Of a DNA stretch of 18,804 nt, positions 1-8,250 are shown in pieces (positions within the stretch are counted from its first letter, which is position 1; every line of letters begins with the position of its first letter). A program made the translations under genes and the position numbers. Location of the stretch: the NCBI GenBank assembly GCA_964533945.1, contig CAZHPA010000037.1, positions 1 to 18,804 on the forward strand, given 5' to 3'. The stretch comes from CAZHPA01 sp964533945 (GTDB lineage: Bacteria; Bacillota; Clostridia; Lachnospirales; WRBF01). The notes under the pieces are model-generated. The model did no database searches. It worked only from the letters and a program-made list of their open reading frames with translations, and was not told the origin of the DNA.

Positions 1-3000
1 ACTTGACCGTCGTTGTTAACATCTGCAGATTGTGGCAAGTTATTTGCCGTTCCGTTTTTAATTGCTTTTAATGTAATTAAAACGTCATTCATGCCAATTA
101 CGCCGTTTTCGTCAACGTCGCCTTTTTGTCCTTCAGGCAATAAAGCTTTTATAGCATCATCTAATTTTGTAATCATTTCATCAACAACTTCTTGAGTTTT
201 AGCAGTAATATATACGTTTTTAGCTTCATCTATTGCAGCTTTTAAAGCGGCAATAGAAGTGCTGCTGCAGCCTGTTGTATCAACAGCTTCAGCTTCTGCA
301 ATTTTTGCTAAAAGTTCTGTTAAGTCAAGTTCGGGTAATGGTTCTTCTATAGCAATTCCGTTAACTAATAATTCAACGATATGGTTAGTTCTGTTGTGAG
401 GGGCAACAGCATCGTCACGACCATACATATAAACTCTAACATATCTGCCATTTACAGGGGTTGCAAGCGTAATTTCTTTGCCTTGGTTAGATTCGCTATA
501 CAAACTGTCTGTTCCTGCACCTAAGCCGTGTATTTCGCCTGTTGTATCTGAATTATAAACAATTGTTGTTTTGTCAGATTCAAAGTTTGGAGTTTCTGAA
601 ATTGCAATAACAGTTGCCGCATATCTTCTGCCATCTGCCCAATAGCGATACATTTTAATTGAGTTAATAATTGATTGCTTTTGTAAATCAACTTGAACAT
701 ACGAAGATTCTTTTCTGTTGTCATCGCCAAAATCCACATAGTTGTAGTTAGGGTCTGAAGGTATAACGCCATCAACAGCCATAGTTAAAGGTCTTGCGCC
801 GCTTACTTTAACAGGTGTATTATCAGCGGTCCAAAATCCGGTAATAGGTTTATTAAGCGCCAAATTAGCCGATGTTGCTTCTTCCCCAAAAATCTTAAGT
901 TCTGCAACATTAACAACAGAACCTTTAAGTTCAGGGTTTGTATGCGATGTATCTGTTGCGGAAATACGTAAGTATTTAACTGTTATAGGAGCATTTAAAG
1001 CAATTGTAAATGATGTATTTCTAGTGGAAAAGCTGCCTTTTTTAATAGCAGTCCATGTTTTGCCGTCCATACTTGCTTCAAGAACATATGACAAAATGTT
1101 TCCTACTTGAGCATCTTTGCCAGGTTTATAAACAACTTCTTCAACTTTGCAAAGTTTACCTAAATCTACTGTAAAATATTGACGGTTAACTCTATTATCA
1201 ATAGCTTCGTCTGATTGCCAATATGTATTTTCGTTGCCGTCGTTTGCTTTGTTGGCTTCATAGCCTACCTTTGCAGATGTTGCTTCATTGCCTGCAACTT
1301 CAAGTTCGTTATCTTTAACTATAGGCTCAAAGCTGACAGCTTTATCAAAAGAAAGACCGCCGTTTATAACTCTAATTCCTTTAATTAAACCGCTAAACGA
1401 ATTGCCGCCGATTGTTGTTACACCAGCTTGTAAAATGCTGTTTGCTTTATCAACATTATAAGCCGAGCCATTTAATACGTTGTTAATATATAATTTTAAC
1501 ATGCCGTTATTTTCTTTAACAGCTTTAATGTTAACAAATTCGTTTGTATTAACAGCTTCTTTTGAAATAACTTCCATGCCGTTTACAGCAAATTTTGCTT
1601 TTCCGTCTGCGCCTATTGAAAGCGAATATGCACCTTCTTGAGAAGCAACGTTAACATTTGAGCTTCCGGTCTTAATTTCAGCAACTACACTAAATGAATG
1701 ATTGCCTGAAACAGCGTTGTTAGTGTTAACTTCATACTGTCCTTCTGCAACTATGTTACCTTCTTCATTAATTTCAACGTCGCCTTTTAAGTCAGAACTG
1801 CTTGAAATGTTAATTATGTTATTATTTTTATAGTATGTAACAGGGATAGAAGCATTAGAAGCTGTGTTTCCTTCCATATCACGAACTTCAGAAGCGCTAA
1901 CGTTAGTAACAGAAGCATTTGCAAGTGGTTTAGCCACTTTAATATCAAATGTTCTTAAATCTCCTCTTTTAGTAACAGATAATATTGTGTTTCCGTCAAC
2001 TTTAAAGTTTGCATTTGAAATCATTTCGTCGTATTTAATAGTAATTGTGTCGGCAGCTTCTGAATACGCCTTTTCTAAAGCTGGAGCTTTTGTGTCAGCT
2101 TGTTCACTAAATTCCCAAACACGAGCTTCACCCGGTTTTAATGTAACGCTAATTACATCGCCATAATTTACAGTTTTATATTGGTTATCAGCGCCGGCTG
2201 GTGTTCTAAATGTCATTCTTGTTGTACGCTTAAGGTTTGAAGCATCTTCTGCAACACCAATTGTTCTATCTAATGTAAATGTTAAAGTTTTTTCTGTTGT
2301 ACTTGGGTTTCTAAGTGAAACTATACCTTCTGTCCCATCCCAGCAAGAATAGCCATATGGGTTTCTTCCGGCAGGTGTTTCGCCAATTAATTTTGCGTTG
2401 CGTAAAATATAGAATTTTTCTTTAGCCCAGCTAAGTAAGTCGGCGTTAATTTCCCATTTTGTTCCTGTATCTATGAAATTTGGGCTGTAGTATAATTCCC
2501 AAAAAGCAGTTCCTCTTGTTGCCATCATATAAAGGTATGCTCTAAATTCGTCGTCGTTCATAGCATCTGCTGATGGAACGCCGCCTTCTTTGCCGTAAAT
2601 TGGGTCGTGATTATACATATTGGCAAGAGGGAATTGGAATTCACGTTCTTCCACGAAGTCAAAGTATCTGTCGTCACGGTACGATAAAAGCTGGTCAACT
2701 TCAGATGTAAGCCCTGTATTAATTCTTCCTATATCGTTACTATTTTGCATCCAAACAGTATTTGCCCATTGTAAATACCAAGGGCTTGGGTTAACGTAGC
2801 AAGTTATGTTTAGCCAATAGTTTTGAATATCGTTTAATTTTGCATTATCACGCATTGCTTCAAAAACGTCAATCCAGCCTTCCCATGTGTCTGTGAAATA
2901 GTACATTCCATTTTTTCCGCCAACAACATGGTTGTGTGTTGCAACAGAACAAGCAGCCGTTGCAAATCCGTCTAATTTCCAATAATTAATTTTATTTGCT

Positions 3001-4856
3001 TCTTGCTGTTCTATAAAGAAATTTAAAAGGTTTTGAAGATATGTCCTATCACCAATATCAATATCCCATGAAGCAGGGTTATAAGCGCCCTTACCCGAAT
3101 CTTCAATAATTCTTCCAAGCTGCGAAGGATAGTTATAACCTCCACGAGGCCCTAGCCAAACGCCAAATTGTGAACCTAATTTATCAACTAATTCCGAGGA
3201 AGGTTGAAACCCTTTTGGAAATTTTGAATTAAATTCCCAAAAACCTGTTTGGTTTTGAGTGTTTCCTGAACGTGCAACGTCATTAACCGCATACTTTGAA
3301 GTGTTGTAATTATTCCACCCGTCGTCAACTACATATGAATCTATAGGAGCTACCCCAGAATTTGTTAAGCCTTTTTCTGTTCCTAAAAAAGCAGATTCAA
3401 TGTTTGCGTCGTTAATAAGCATCATATTGTCGTACCATGAGTTGTATTGAATTCTAAAATCAGTTGGAGTTGAAATGCTATTTATATATTCGTAAAAATC
3501 AGATTGAATAACTTGCATATCTGTGCTTCTTGCAGCACCAACAACGGTTTGCCATGTAACGTATTTTCCGTCTGTTGTAATTTGATTATCTCTTTTTAAT
3601 CTATCGAAACTTTTGCCCGAATAGTATCTCATATGAGCTATATTTTCTTCTTCTGTTATTTCTGTTTCGGTCATTGGAAATTCGCAACCTAAAAACATGC
3701 CTTGAATGTAAACTGGTTGACCTAATGAAATTACATAGCCGCTCATTCCACCAACGCCGCCGCCCATTTCCGGATGTGTCCATGTTTCATCTGAATTGTC
3801 TACTTTAAGTGCTTCTAAATCAATGTAATCAATTTTAGCTTCTGCTGTTTTGTCAGTTGGAACGCTAATTTCTAAATATTTTCTCATAAAGTGGTCGCCA
3901 TCATACATAACTAAAATTTCATTAATTGAATATTCGATGCCTTCATGAGTATATGGTTCGTATGTAAATGTTAATTTTTTTCCGTTTGTAATGTTTTCTT
4001 CATTTACAGACTTAAGCGTTAATTTACTTGATTTAATTGCTGTTAATTCTGTTAAGTCTGGTTTTTCTGGTATTTTTTCAGAAAATAAGTCAAATTCTGC
4101 ACCACCTGCAAACGGTTGCCCATTATTAGCTGATTTTGCTACAAGCTTAACAAATCTTCCGGTTGTTTCTTCTGGTAAGTTTACATATATAGGTTTTTTC
4201 GCATCGTATTTAAAGTTTGAAACAATAATTGGAGTAGCAGTTTCTAATTCGGCTTCTGTATTTGCAACATATAATTCGTAAGCTTTTATGTCGCCGTTAG
4301 TTGCAGCACCTTGTCTTGGAGTGTATGAAAAAGCTGAAAATGCTGTTGGAGTTTTTAAATCAAAAATAACGTAAAACGGATAGTTTGTAGGTCCTGTTCC
4401 TCCACCGTAATTTGTATGCCAAATACTGTTTAAGTTGCCATCAATTAAGTTTGAAGGTGGGCCGTCTGATGGGCCGCTATTATTATGCCAGCTGTTAGCT
4501 GTTGCAGTCCATGTTGTTTTAGGAAGCGGTGCGGGATATTCAGGGTCTGGTATGCTAGCGCTTGATACCATATTAATAACAAATTCTTCAGAGCCGTTTT
4601 TTGGAGTGAATATAGTGTTGCCGCCATCGGTTCTTTTGTTTACAATTGAAGTTGTTTTAACTTTGTTATTTTCAACCGAAAATTCCCTGCTTATGTAGCC
4701 GTTTCCAATTACTATTGTATCGCCATTTTTAACTATTGAAACAGCGCTTTCATTGGCAGCATATACTATTTTTGTAGGGCTTGCAAGACCTGCAATGCCC
4801 GAAAAGCTAGTTGTTGATATTAACGCTGCCATCATAACGGCGATTGCTCTTTTCAT
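1..4856 (-). CDS. Secreted dockerin-bearing multimodular glycosidase, GH36-like (partial, C-terminus off window)
   Basis: Open from ATG at 4856 to the left edge (about 1618 codons, no stop). A strong AAGGAGGAG site lies just upstream. Residues 1 to about 34 are a signal peptide (MKRAIAVMMAALI..., cleavage near VYA-A), so the product is exported. Modules seen in order: a beta-rich stretch (about 40-100); an F5/8 type C (CBM32-like) module (about 113-257); a second beta-rich region; a clan GH-D-like barrel (about 480-800) with VVDDGW (D511, D512), GVWLGPRGGYNY (about 565), WKLDGF (D629, nucleophile candidate) and QNSNDIG (D708, acid/base candidate); a C-terminal beta domain; an Ig-like region (about 920-1010); a LamG-like region (about 1037-1173); two more F5/8-like modules (about 1180-1324 and 1330-1502); a FIVAR-like helical module (about 1509-1572); and a type I dockerin from about 1579 (GDVDENGVIGMNDVLITLKA, then DVNNDGQ). 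Likely substrates are alpha-galactosides or alpha-GalNAc glycans; the exact family and specificity are inference. The module order resembles Clostridium perfringens mucin-active glycosidases. Confidence 0.85.
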   Translation of the reverse strand, partial: MKRAIAVMMAALISTTSFSGIAGLASPTKIVYAANESAVSIVKNGDTIVIGNGYISREFSVENNKVKTTSIVNKRTDGGNTIFTPKNGSEEFVINMVSSASIPDPEYPAPLPKTTWTATANSWHNNSGPSDGPPSNLIDGNLNSIWHTNYGGGTGPTNYPFYVIFDLKTPTAFSAFSYTPRQGAATNGDIKAYELYVANTEAELETATPIIVSNFKYDAKKPIYVNLPEETTGRFVKLVAKSANNGQPFAGGAEFDLFSEKIPEKPDLTELTAIKSSKLTLKSVNEENITNGKKLTFTYEPYTHEGIEYSINEILVMYDGDHFMRKYLEISVPTDKTAEAKIDYIDLEALKVDNSDETWTHPEMGGGVGGMSGYVISLGQPVYIQGMFLGCEFPMTETEITEEENIAHMRYYSGKSFDRLKRDNQITTDGKYVTWQTVVGAARSTDMQVIQSDFYEYINSISTPTDFRIQYNSWYDNMMLINDANIESAFLGTEKGLTNSGVAPIDSYVVDDGWNNYNTSKYAVNDVARSGNTQNQTGFWEFNSKFPKGFQPSSELVDKLGSQFGVWLGPRGGYNYPSQLGRIIEDSGKGAYNPASWDIDIGDRTYLQNLLNFFIEQQEANKINYWKLDGFATAACSVATHNHVVGGKNGMYYFTDTWEGWIDVFEAMRDNAKLNDIQNYWLNITCYVNPSPWYLQWANTVWMQNSNDIGRINTGLTSEVDQLLSYRDDRYFDFVEEREFQFPLANMYNHDPIYGKEGGVPSADAMNDDEFRAYLYMMATRGTAFWELYYSPNFIDTGTKWEINADLLSWAKEKFYILRNAKLIGETPAGRNPYGYSCWDGTEGIVSLRNPSTTEKTLTFTLDRTIGVAEDASNLKRTTRMTFRTPAGADNQYKTVNYGDVISVTLKPGEARVWEFSEQADTKAPALEKAYSEAADTITIKYDEMISNANFKVDGNTILSVTKRGDLRTFDIKVAKPLANASVTNVSASEVRDMEGNTASNASIPVTYYKNNNIINISSSSDLKGDVEINEEGNIVAEGQYEVNTNNAVSGNHSFSVVAEIKTGSSNVNVASQEGAYSLSIGADGKAKFAVNGMEVISKEAVNTNEFVNIKAVKENNGMLKLYINNVLNGSAYNVDKANSILQAGVTTIGGNSFSGLIKGIRVINGGLSFDKAVSFEPIVKDNELEVAGNEATSAKVGYEANKANDGNENTYWQSDEAIDNRVNRQYFTVDLGKLCKVEEVVYKPGKDAQVGNILSYVLEASMDGKTWTAIKKGSFSTRNTSFTIALNAPITVKYLRISATDTSHTNPELKGSVVNVAELKIFGEEATSANLALNKPITGFWTADNTPVKVSGARPLTMAVDGVIPSDPNYNYVDFGDDNRKESSYVQVDLQKQSIINSIKMYRYWADGRRYAATVIAISETPNFESDKTTIVYNSDTTGEIHGLGAGTDSLYSESNQGKEITLATPVNGRYVRVYMYGRDDAVAPHNRTNHIVELLVNGIAIEEPLPELDLTELLAKIAEAEAVDTTGCSSTSIAALKAAIDEAKNVYITAKTQEVVDEMITKLDDAIKALLPEGQKGDVDENGVIGMNDVLITLKAIKNGTANNLPQSADVNNDGQ

Positions 4857-4940
4857 TTTAACTCCTCCTTTTAAAATTTTTAAATACTTTTTTTATGCTC
4901 TTGCTTGAAAGAAGTATTAAATATGCAAGATGTATAACAA

Positions 4941-4969
4941 ATTATAGTATATTCTAATATATTTGTCAA
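4941..4969 (-). promoter_or_regulatory. Consensus sigma-A promoter of the glycosidase gene
   Basis: On the minus strand TTGACA (4969-4964) and TATAAT (4946-4941) are separated by exactly 17 bp, a perfect match to the vegetative consensus. Transcription would begin near 4935, leaving a leader of about 78 nt before the ATG at 4856. The glycosidase therefore has its own promoter and does not depend on read-through from sigE, which is ended by a terminator just upstream. Confidence 0.8.
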
Positions 4970-4992
4970 TTAATTATAATGGCTAACAAATA

Positions 4993-5023
4993 AAAAGGCG
5001 TTGAATTTGCATCAACGCCTTTT
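4993..5023 (-). terminator. Intrinsic terminator after sigE
   Basis: A perfect 12-bp stem (AAAAGGCGTTGA / TCAACGCCTTTT) with a 7-nt loop lies 7 nt beyond the sigE stop. On the minus strand it runs into CTTTTTATTTG, giving a T-tract. It separates the spoIIGA-sigE transcript from the glycosidase gene. Confidence 0.88.
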
Positions 5024-5029
5024 GCTTTT

Positions 5030-5752
5030 TTAAACCATTCTGCCTATTTCTTTTCTAAGCCTTCCAATTATTTTTTTCTCTAGCCTTGAAATATACGATT
5101 GAGAAATTCCTAAAAGGTCGGCAACTTCTTTTTGTGTTAATTCTTTGTTATCGTTATTTAAGCCAAACCTAAGTTCTACAATTTTTTTCTCGCGCTTTGT
5201 AAGCTTTTCCATTGCTTTTTTTAAAAGCTCTTTATCAACTTCGCTTTCAATTCCTCTATAAATTATATCTATTTCTGTTCCCAAAATATCGGAAAGCAAA
5301 AGCTCATTACCTTCCCAATCAACATTTAGCGGTTCGTCAATTGAAACTTCGCTTTTTGTTCGTGTGTTTCGCCTTAAAAACATTAATATCTCATTTTCAA
5401 TACAACGTGAAGCATACGTTGCAAGCTTTATTTTCTTTTCTTTGCGGAATGTGTTAATTGCTTTAATTAGCCCTATTGTGCCTATAGATATTAAATCTTC
5501 AACGTTAACACCTGTGTTTTCAAACTTTCTGGCAATATAAACAACAAGGCGTAAATTTCTTTCGATTAATGTTGCTTTAACTTTTAAATCGTTTTCTGTT
5601 CCAAGTTCCTCTAATAAATCGGCTTCTTCTTCCGAATTAAGCGGCGCAGGCAAAACTTCGCTTCCGCCTATGTAATGTATTTCATCGCTATCATTAAAAA
5701 ATAACGATAATTTTAGTCTTTCGTAAAATTCATATAACGGCTTTAAAATCAT
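5030..5752 (-). CDS. sigE: RNA polymerase sporulation sigma factor SigE (pro-sigma-E)
   Basis: Mother-cell-specific sigma-70 family factor of early sporulation, made as an inactive precursor. I chose the ATG at 5752 because AAGGAG sits 8 nt upstream; the in-frame ATG at 5779 has no such site. This gives 240 residues against 239 in B. subtilis. Residues 1 to about 27 form the pro-sequence, followed by YIGGSEVLPAPL, the family's processing region. Core region 2 is highly conserved (ERNLRLVVYIARKFENTG, EDLISIGTIGLIKA, KLATYASRCIENEILMFLRR). Region 4 has the helix-turn-helix QKEVADLLGISQSYISRLEK. The gene follows spoIIGA, which encodes the protease that removes the pro-sequence, as in Bacillus and most Clostridia. 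sigG, usually next, is not here. Confidence 0.97.
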   Translation of the reverse strand: MILKPLYEFYERLKLSLFFNDSDEIHYIGGSEVLPAPLNSEEEADLLEELGTENDLKVKATLIERNLRLVVYIARKFENTGVNVEDLISIGTIGLIKAINTFRKEKKIKLATYASRCIENEILMFLRRNTRTKSEVSIDEPLNVDWEGNELLLSDILGTEIDIIYRGIESEVDKELLKKAMEKLTKREKKIVELRFGLNNDNKELTQKEVADLLGISQSYISRLEKKIIGRLRKEIGRMV

Positions 5753-5783
5753 TGTGCATTCTCCTTCCAAGCTTTTCATTAAT

Positions 5784-6656
5784 TTAGATTATTTCAGTGC
5801 TTAAAAGCCCTTGAAATGCTCCATCTTTCGACAGTCTAAAGTTATAGACGCCGATTATTGCATTGTTTATAGTAATAATGTTGTTATCTTTTATAATTTC
5901 GACTTTATCTGGTCTAAAGCCAAATAAAATTCCGTTTTGCTTCCCTATTGAAGCAAAAGGAATAATTCTAACTCTGGCAGCAAAGCTTCCGTCTGCTGCT
6001 GTTTTTGTTAGAAGCATTAAATCATTCTCTTTTTTCTCATAAAAAATTTTTTTAATGCCGTCGGGCAAAAATTTTTTAACCATATTAAATTCTGCAACAA
6101 TTACAGGAGCTTTGCTAATTGGGTCTTGAAGCAAATTGCCTGTATCAAGCAATGCATTTAAAATTACATTGCTTTGTGCATATGAAATTTTAACAGGGTA
6201 GTATGCTCTTGCCGTTAGTGCTGTTTTTCTTATAAAATTTGAAAATAATTTAATTAGTATGTAAAATGTTAATGTTGATACAGCTAATGTTTTAATAGGA
6301 AAATTATTTATAGCCGCTTGAGTATTTGTTAAATAAAAAAATGCGATTCCTATTCCCCCCAATGAAAAAGCCGAAATATTTGCAAGCAAAATATATTTAA
6401 AAAGTTCTTTAATGTTTTTGGGGCTAAATGTTATTAAGACTCCTATTGCCAATATTAATGTTGCCGCAAAAACGCTGTAAAACGGTTTAAATTCAACTAT
6501 AAAAACTAAAAGGCAATATAAAATCGCCATAATGACGCTTCCAAAAACTAATTTAATTAGTTTAAGTTTTCTTTTTGTAATTACCGAAACTACAAAAAAT
6601 ACAAAAAAATCCATTACAAAATTTATTAAAAACAGTACGTCTGCATAAATTTGCAT
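5784..6656 (-). CDS. spoIIGA: Sigma-E processing peptidase SpoIIGA
   Basis: Membrane-embedded aspartic protease that cleaves pro-sigma-E at the sporulation septum in response to the forespore signal SpoIIR (established for the family). The start is taken at the ATG at 6656, which gives MQIYADVLFLINFVMDF, matching the family N-terminus; an in-frame ATG at 6680 would add eight atypical residues. GGGGGTG precedes the start. Residues 1 to about 150 hold about five hydrophobic segments. The cytosolic half carries LLDTGNLLQDP (catalytic Asp about residue 171), a retropepsin-like signature. At about 290 residues the length is normal. sigE begins 31 nt downstream, in one operon. Confidence 0.95.
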   Translation of the reverse strand: MQIYADVLFLINFVMDFFVFFVVSVITKRKLKLIKLVFGSVIMAILYCLLVFIVEFKPFYSVFAATLILAIGVLITFSPKNIKELFKYILLANISAFSLGGIGIAFFYLTNTQAAINNFPIKTLAVSTLTFYILIKLFSNFIRKTALTARAYYPVKISYAQSNVILNALLDTGNLLQDPISKAPVIVAEFNMVKKFLPDGIKKIFYEKKENDLMLLTKTAADGSFAARVRIIPFASIGKQNGILFGFRPDKVEIIKDNNIITINNAIIGVYNFRLSKDGAFQGLLSTEII

Positions 6657-6679
6657 TTTGTATATACACCCCCAAAACA

Positions 6680-6712
6680 ATTATATTAGACGTTTAGTGC
6701 AAAAAATGTCAA
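6680..6712 (-). promoter_or_regulatory. Probable Spo0A-type promoter of spoIIGA-sigE with 21-bp spacer
   Basis: On the minus strand TTGACA (6712-6707) and TATAAT (6685-6680) are separated by 21 bp. The B. subtilis spoIIG promoter is known for a similarly overlong spacer (22 bp) and for Spo0A activation of sigma-A polymerase. TGTCAAA on the plus strand at 6707-6713 overlaps the -35 and resembles a 0A box (TGTCRAA); a second match, TTTGTCAA on the minus strand, lies at 6756-6749. An alternative -10, TAATAT at 6688-6683, would give an ordinary 18-bp spacer, so the reading is not unique. Confidence 0.6.
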
Positions 6713-6748
6713 AATAGCTGTGATATTAAAAAAATTATTCGATTATTA

Positions 6749-6778
6749 TTGACAAACACAAAGACAAGCGTATATAAT
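6749..6778 (+). promoter_or_regulatory. Sigma-A promoter of the arsR-CDF operon
   Basis: TTGACA (6749-6754) and TATAAT (6773-6778) with 18-bp spacing, followed by a leader of about 45 nt and the AAGGAG site at 6815. The surrounding sequence is very AT-rich (repeated TATATA), so an ArsR-type operator could hide around the -10. I do not see a clear copy of the classical TGAA-N6-TTCA half-site pattern. Confidence 0.75.
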
Positions 6779-6828
6779 ATAAGTATATAAGAAATTACTA
6801 ATATATTTATTTAAAAAGGAGTGTCTAA

Positions 6829-7134
6829 ATGAATCTTAACAAAGAAGATATACTAAATTTATCAGAACTATATAAGCTTTTTGCAAATGATGCAAGGCTT
6901 ACTATTATTTTAGAGCTTTCTAAAAAAGAAATGTGTGTTTCGGAAGTTGCGGAAAAATTAAATATGACACAGCCCGGAGTTTCCCACCATTTAAAAGAAT
7001 TAAAGCAAGGAAGAATTGTTAAATCTAAAAAAGTGGGGCTTTCTGTTTTTTATAGCCTTTTAGATAACCATATTTTAAATATTATTACGGCAGGAGCCGA
7101 ACATATTAAAGGAGAATATTGCAATGAGCTGTAA
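6829..7134 (+). CDS. ArsR/SmtB-family metal-sensing transcriptional repressor
   Basis: A 101-residue winged-helix repressor with a good AAAAAGGAGTG ribosome binding site. The recognition helix is in VAEKLNMTQPGVSHHLKELK (residues 40-59), followed by the beta-hairpin wing. The C-terminal helix has D79, H81 and H92 in the register of the SmtB/CzrA alpha-5 zinc site (D-x-H...H, H to H distance 11). The fourth ligand could be E96, one residue later than in SmtB. A single Cys (C36) stands where As/Cd sensors carry an ELCVC motif, so a Zn(II)/Co(II) sensor is more likely than an arsenic or cadmium one. It overlaps the downstream exporter by 11 nt, so the pair is probably an autoregulated metal-efflux operon. 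Metal specificity is inference. Confidence 0.88.
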   Translation: MNLNKEDILNLSELYKLFANDARLTIILELSKKEMCVSEVAEKLNMTQPGVSHHLKELKQGRIVKSKKVGLSVFYSLLDNHILNIITAGAEHIKGEYCNEL

Positions 7135-8017
7135 TCATTCACATAAACATGAACATGGGCATGGGCATTCGCATAGCCATTTGCCCGAAGATGCAAGCAC
7201 AAAAAATATTTTAATTGCATTTATGCTAAATTTTTGCTTTGCAATAGCTGAAATTGCCGGAGGAATTTTAACAGGAAGCACGGCAATTTTGTCAGATGCC
7301 GTTCATGATTTTGGCGATAGCATTGCGCTTTTTATGTCGCTTGTATTTTCGCTATTTTCAAATAAAAAGCCAACAGATAAGTTTACATACGGCTACAAAA
7401 GGCTTTCGGTTATAGGAGCTATAATTAACATTTTGGTTTTGCTTTTTGGAACGGCTTTTGTAATTCGTGAAGCAATTGAAAGGTTTTTAAATCCCCAAAG
7501 CGTTGTTGCATATGGAATGGTTTTAATGTCTATTTTTGGAATAGCTATTAACGGAATTTCTGTACTTAGAATGAAAAATTCGCAAAAAATATTAGACAAA
7601 ACTGTTATGCTTCATTTAATGGAAGATTTGCTGGGCTGGCTTGCTGTTTTTGTTGTAAGCGTTATAATATATTTCACAAACCTTTACATTTTAGACCCTG
7701 TTTTATCGCTTATTATTTGTGGGGTAATTTTTAGAAATATATGGATTAACACTAAAACTGTTGTTGACATAATAATGCAAGCTGTGCCTTCTCACATAGA
7801 TATATGTAAAATTAAAAGTCAAATTGCTTTGGCAATTAATATCCCCGTTGAAATTAATGAATTTAACGTTTGGTCACTTGACGGGGAAAACAATGTTGCA
7901 ACTTTAAAGATTTTTGTTAAAGAAAAAGAAAATATTGAAAATAATATATTAGATGAAATAAGGCATATTTTGTTTCATAATAGCATTGAGCATTGCACAA
8001 TAGAAATAGAACGGTAG
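7124..8017 (+). CDS. Cation diffusion facilitator (CDF) Zn2+/Cd2+/Co2+ exporter, CzcD/ZitB type
   Basis: A 297-residue inner-membrane metal/proton antiporter. The start ATG at 7124 lies inside the end of arsR and is preceded by AAAGGAG. The first 20 residues are His-rich (MSCNHSHKHEHGHGHSHSH), a feature of zinc-type CDF proteins. Six transmembrane segments span about residues 28-205. The transport site is readable as H61-x3-D65 in TM2 (SDAVHDFGDS) and H164-x3-D168 in TM5 (LHLMEDLLGW), the 2H-2D set typical of Zn(II)-preferring members. Residues about 210-297 form the cytoplasmic ferredoxin-like domain. The gene is translationally coupled to the ArsR repressor, implying metal-induced export. 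Confidence 0.95.
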   Translation: MSCNHSHKHEHGHGHSHSHLPEDASTKNILIAFMLNFCFAIAEIAGGILTGSTAILSDAVHDFGDSIALFMSLVFSLFSNKKPTDKFTYGYKRLSVIGAIINILVLLFGTAFVIREAIERFLNPQSVVAYGMVLMSIFGIAINGISVLRMKNSQKILDKTVMLHLMEDLLGWLAVFVVSVIIYFTNLYILDPVLSLIICGVIFRNIWINTKTVVDIIMQAVPSHIDICKIKSQIALAINIPVEINEFNVWSLDGENNVATLKIFVKEKENIENNILDEIRHILFHNSIEHCTIEIER

Positions 8018-8100
8018 ATATAGTTTTTTAACTTACTAAACATTTGACTTATGTTTGCTTTTGAATTATTCAAATTCATTTTTTAGAAAAAGACAAAGAC

Positions 8101-8190
8101 CTTTCTTTAGAAAAGAAGTAAATGTTCTTCTTTCTTTTGAAAAGGAAGAAGAAAAGAAATGTGGGGGGGTTGCGATTCTCTCTCGCACCC
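8101..8190. repeat. Structured intergenic element: near-perfect palindrome plus GC-rich hairpin
   Basis: Positions 8125-8153 form a 29-nt near-palindrome centred on G8139: TTCTTCTTTCTTTT on the left, its complement on the right with one G-T pair. After a seven-G run (8163-8169) comes a second hairpin, GGG-T-TGCGA / TCGCA-CCC (8167-8190), with a 7-nt loop and one bulged T. Sequence composition differs sharply from the flanks: strand-asymmetric purines and pyrimidines, then a G/C patch. It may be a dispersed intergenic repeat or a transcript-end structure. No coding potential is apparent. Confidence 0.45.
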
Positions 8191-8231
8191 TCTAAACGCT
8201 TTTAGATTATGCTAATACTTTTTAAGTTAAA

Positions 8232-8250
8232 GCACTATATGCATTAGTGC
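8232..8250. repeat. Small perfect inverted repeat
   Basis: GCACTA and TAGTGC form a 6-bp stem around a 7-nt loop. Neither strand has a long T-tract after it, so it is a weak terminator candidate at best. Its role is unknown. Confidence 0.35.

Noticed and set aside
1864..4698. Plus-strand and alternative-frame ORFs across the glycosidase region
   Set aside because: They lie antisense to or out of frame with a well-supported modular protein, have no convincing ribosome binding sites and show no recognisable domains.
5777..5779. ATG 5779 as the sigE start
   Set aside because: It lacks an SD; ATG 5752 has AAGGAG upstream and gives the expected pro-sequence and length.
6678..6680. ATG 6680 as the spoIIGA start
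   Set aside because: It lies on the proposed -10 element and adds residues not found in the family; ATG 6656 matches the usual N-terminus.
8163..8169. Seven-G run as a phase-variation tract
   Set aside because: It is in non-coding sequence with no promoter or gene start next to it; slippage there has no obvious consequence.
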